DNA of 5,353 nt, from assembly GCA_004299465.1 (NCBI GenBank), contig SCST01000028.1:1-5353 (forward strand), read 5' to 3'. Of the stretch, positions 5,353 to 5,353 are shown piece after piece. A program made the position numbers and the translations under genes. This DNA comes from Methylovulum sp. GTDB lineage: Bacteria > Pseudomonadota > Gammaproteobacteria > Methylococcales > Methylomonadaceae. Position 1 is the first letter of the stretch. Each line of letters starts with the position of its first letter. The notes under the pieces are model-generated. The model saw only the letters and a program-made list of their open reading frames with translations, did no database searches and was not told where the DNA came from.

Positions 5353-5353
5353 G

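Overview
The window looks like a piece of a gammaproteobacterial chromosome of moderate GC. The gene families (PAP2 phosphatase, a GT-B glycosyltransferase of the MJ1255/VC2487 type, a receiver-GGDEF-EAL c-di-GMP protein, an IS1-family element with a long transposase) would suit an aquatic gammaproteobacterium such as a methanotroph of the Methylococcales. That placement is a guess from general familiarity, not from a search.

Layout. Positions 1-1170 are a complete IS1-family insertion sequence. It is bounded by 22-bp inverted repeats with one mismatch, and its minus-strand transposase is broken by two single-base frameshifts, so it cannot make an intact enzyme. Base 1 of the window is the first base of the element, which suggests a contig edge or a cut at a repeat. 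Positions 1171-1671 hold no recognisable gene but carry dense regulatory-looking structure. There is a very good sigma70-type promoter (TTGACG, 17 bp, TATAAT) with palindromes around and inside it, a second weaker promoter candidate, a 19-bp palindrome, and a leader hairpin just ahead of a strong ribosome binding site.

Positions 1672-3242 are a two-gene plus-strand operon: a membrane PAP2 lipid phosphatase and a GT-B glycosyltransferase, joined by a TAATG stop/start overlap and closed by a clear rho-independent terminator at 3258-3283. Their pairing suggests a lipid-linked glycosylation or envelope-glycolipid function, with the phosphatase acting on a phosphorylated lipid and the transferase adding or building sugar. 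The substrates cannot be read from the sequence.

Positions 5139-3277 (minus strand, convergent) encode a 620-residue protein with a degenerate receiver, a GGDEF domain carrying GSDEF, and an EAL domain that keeps its catalytic residues. I predict mainly c-di-GMP phosphodiesterase output under control that does not use receiver phosphorylation. Its stop codon shares bases with the terminator of the opposing operon. Positions 5140-5353 hold its leader, a possible promoter, and possibly the 3' end of another minus-strand gene running off the window.

I did not find a clear new defence or mobile system. The points that most deserve a second look are the PAP2-glycosyltransferase pair with its elaborate control region, and the receiver-GGDEF-EAL protein with its degenerate input and cyclase sites.
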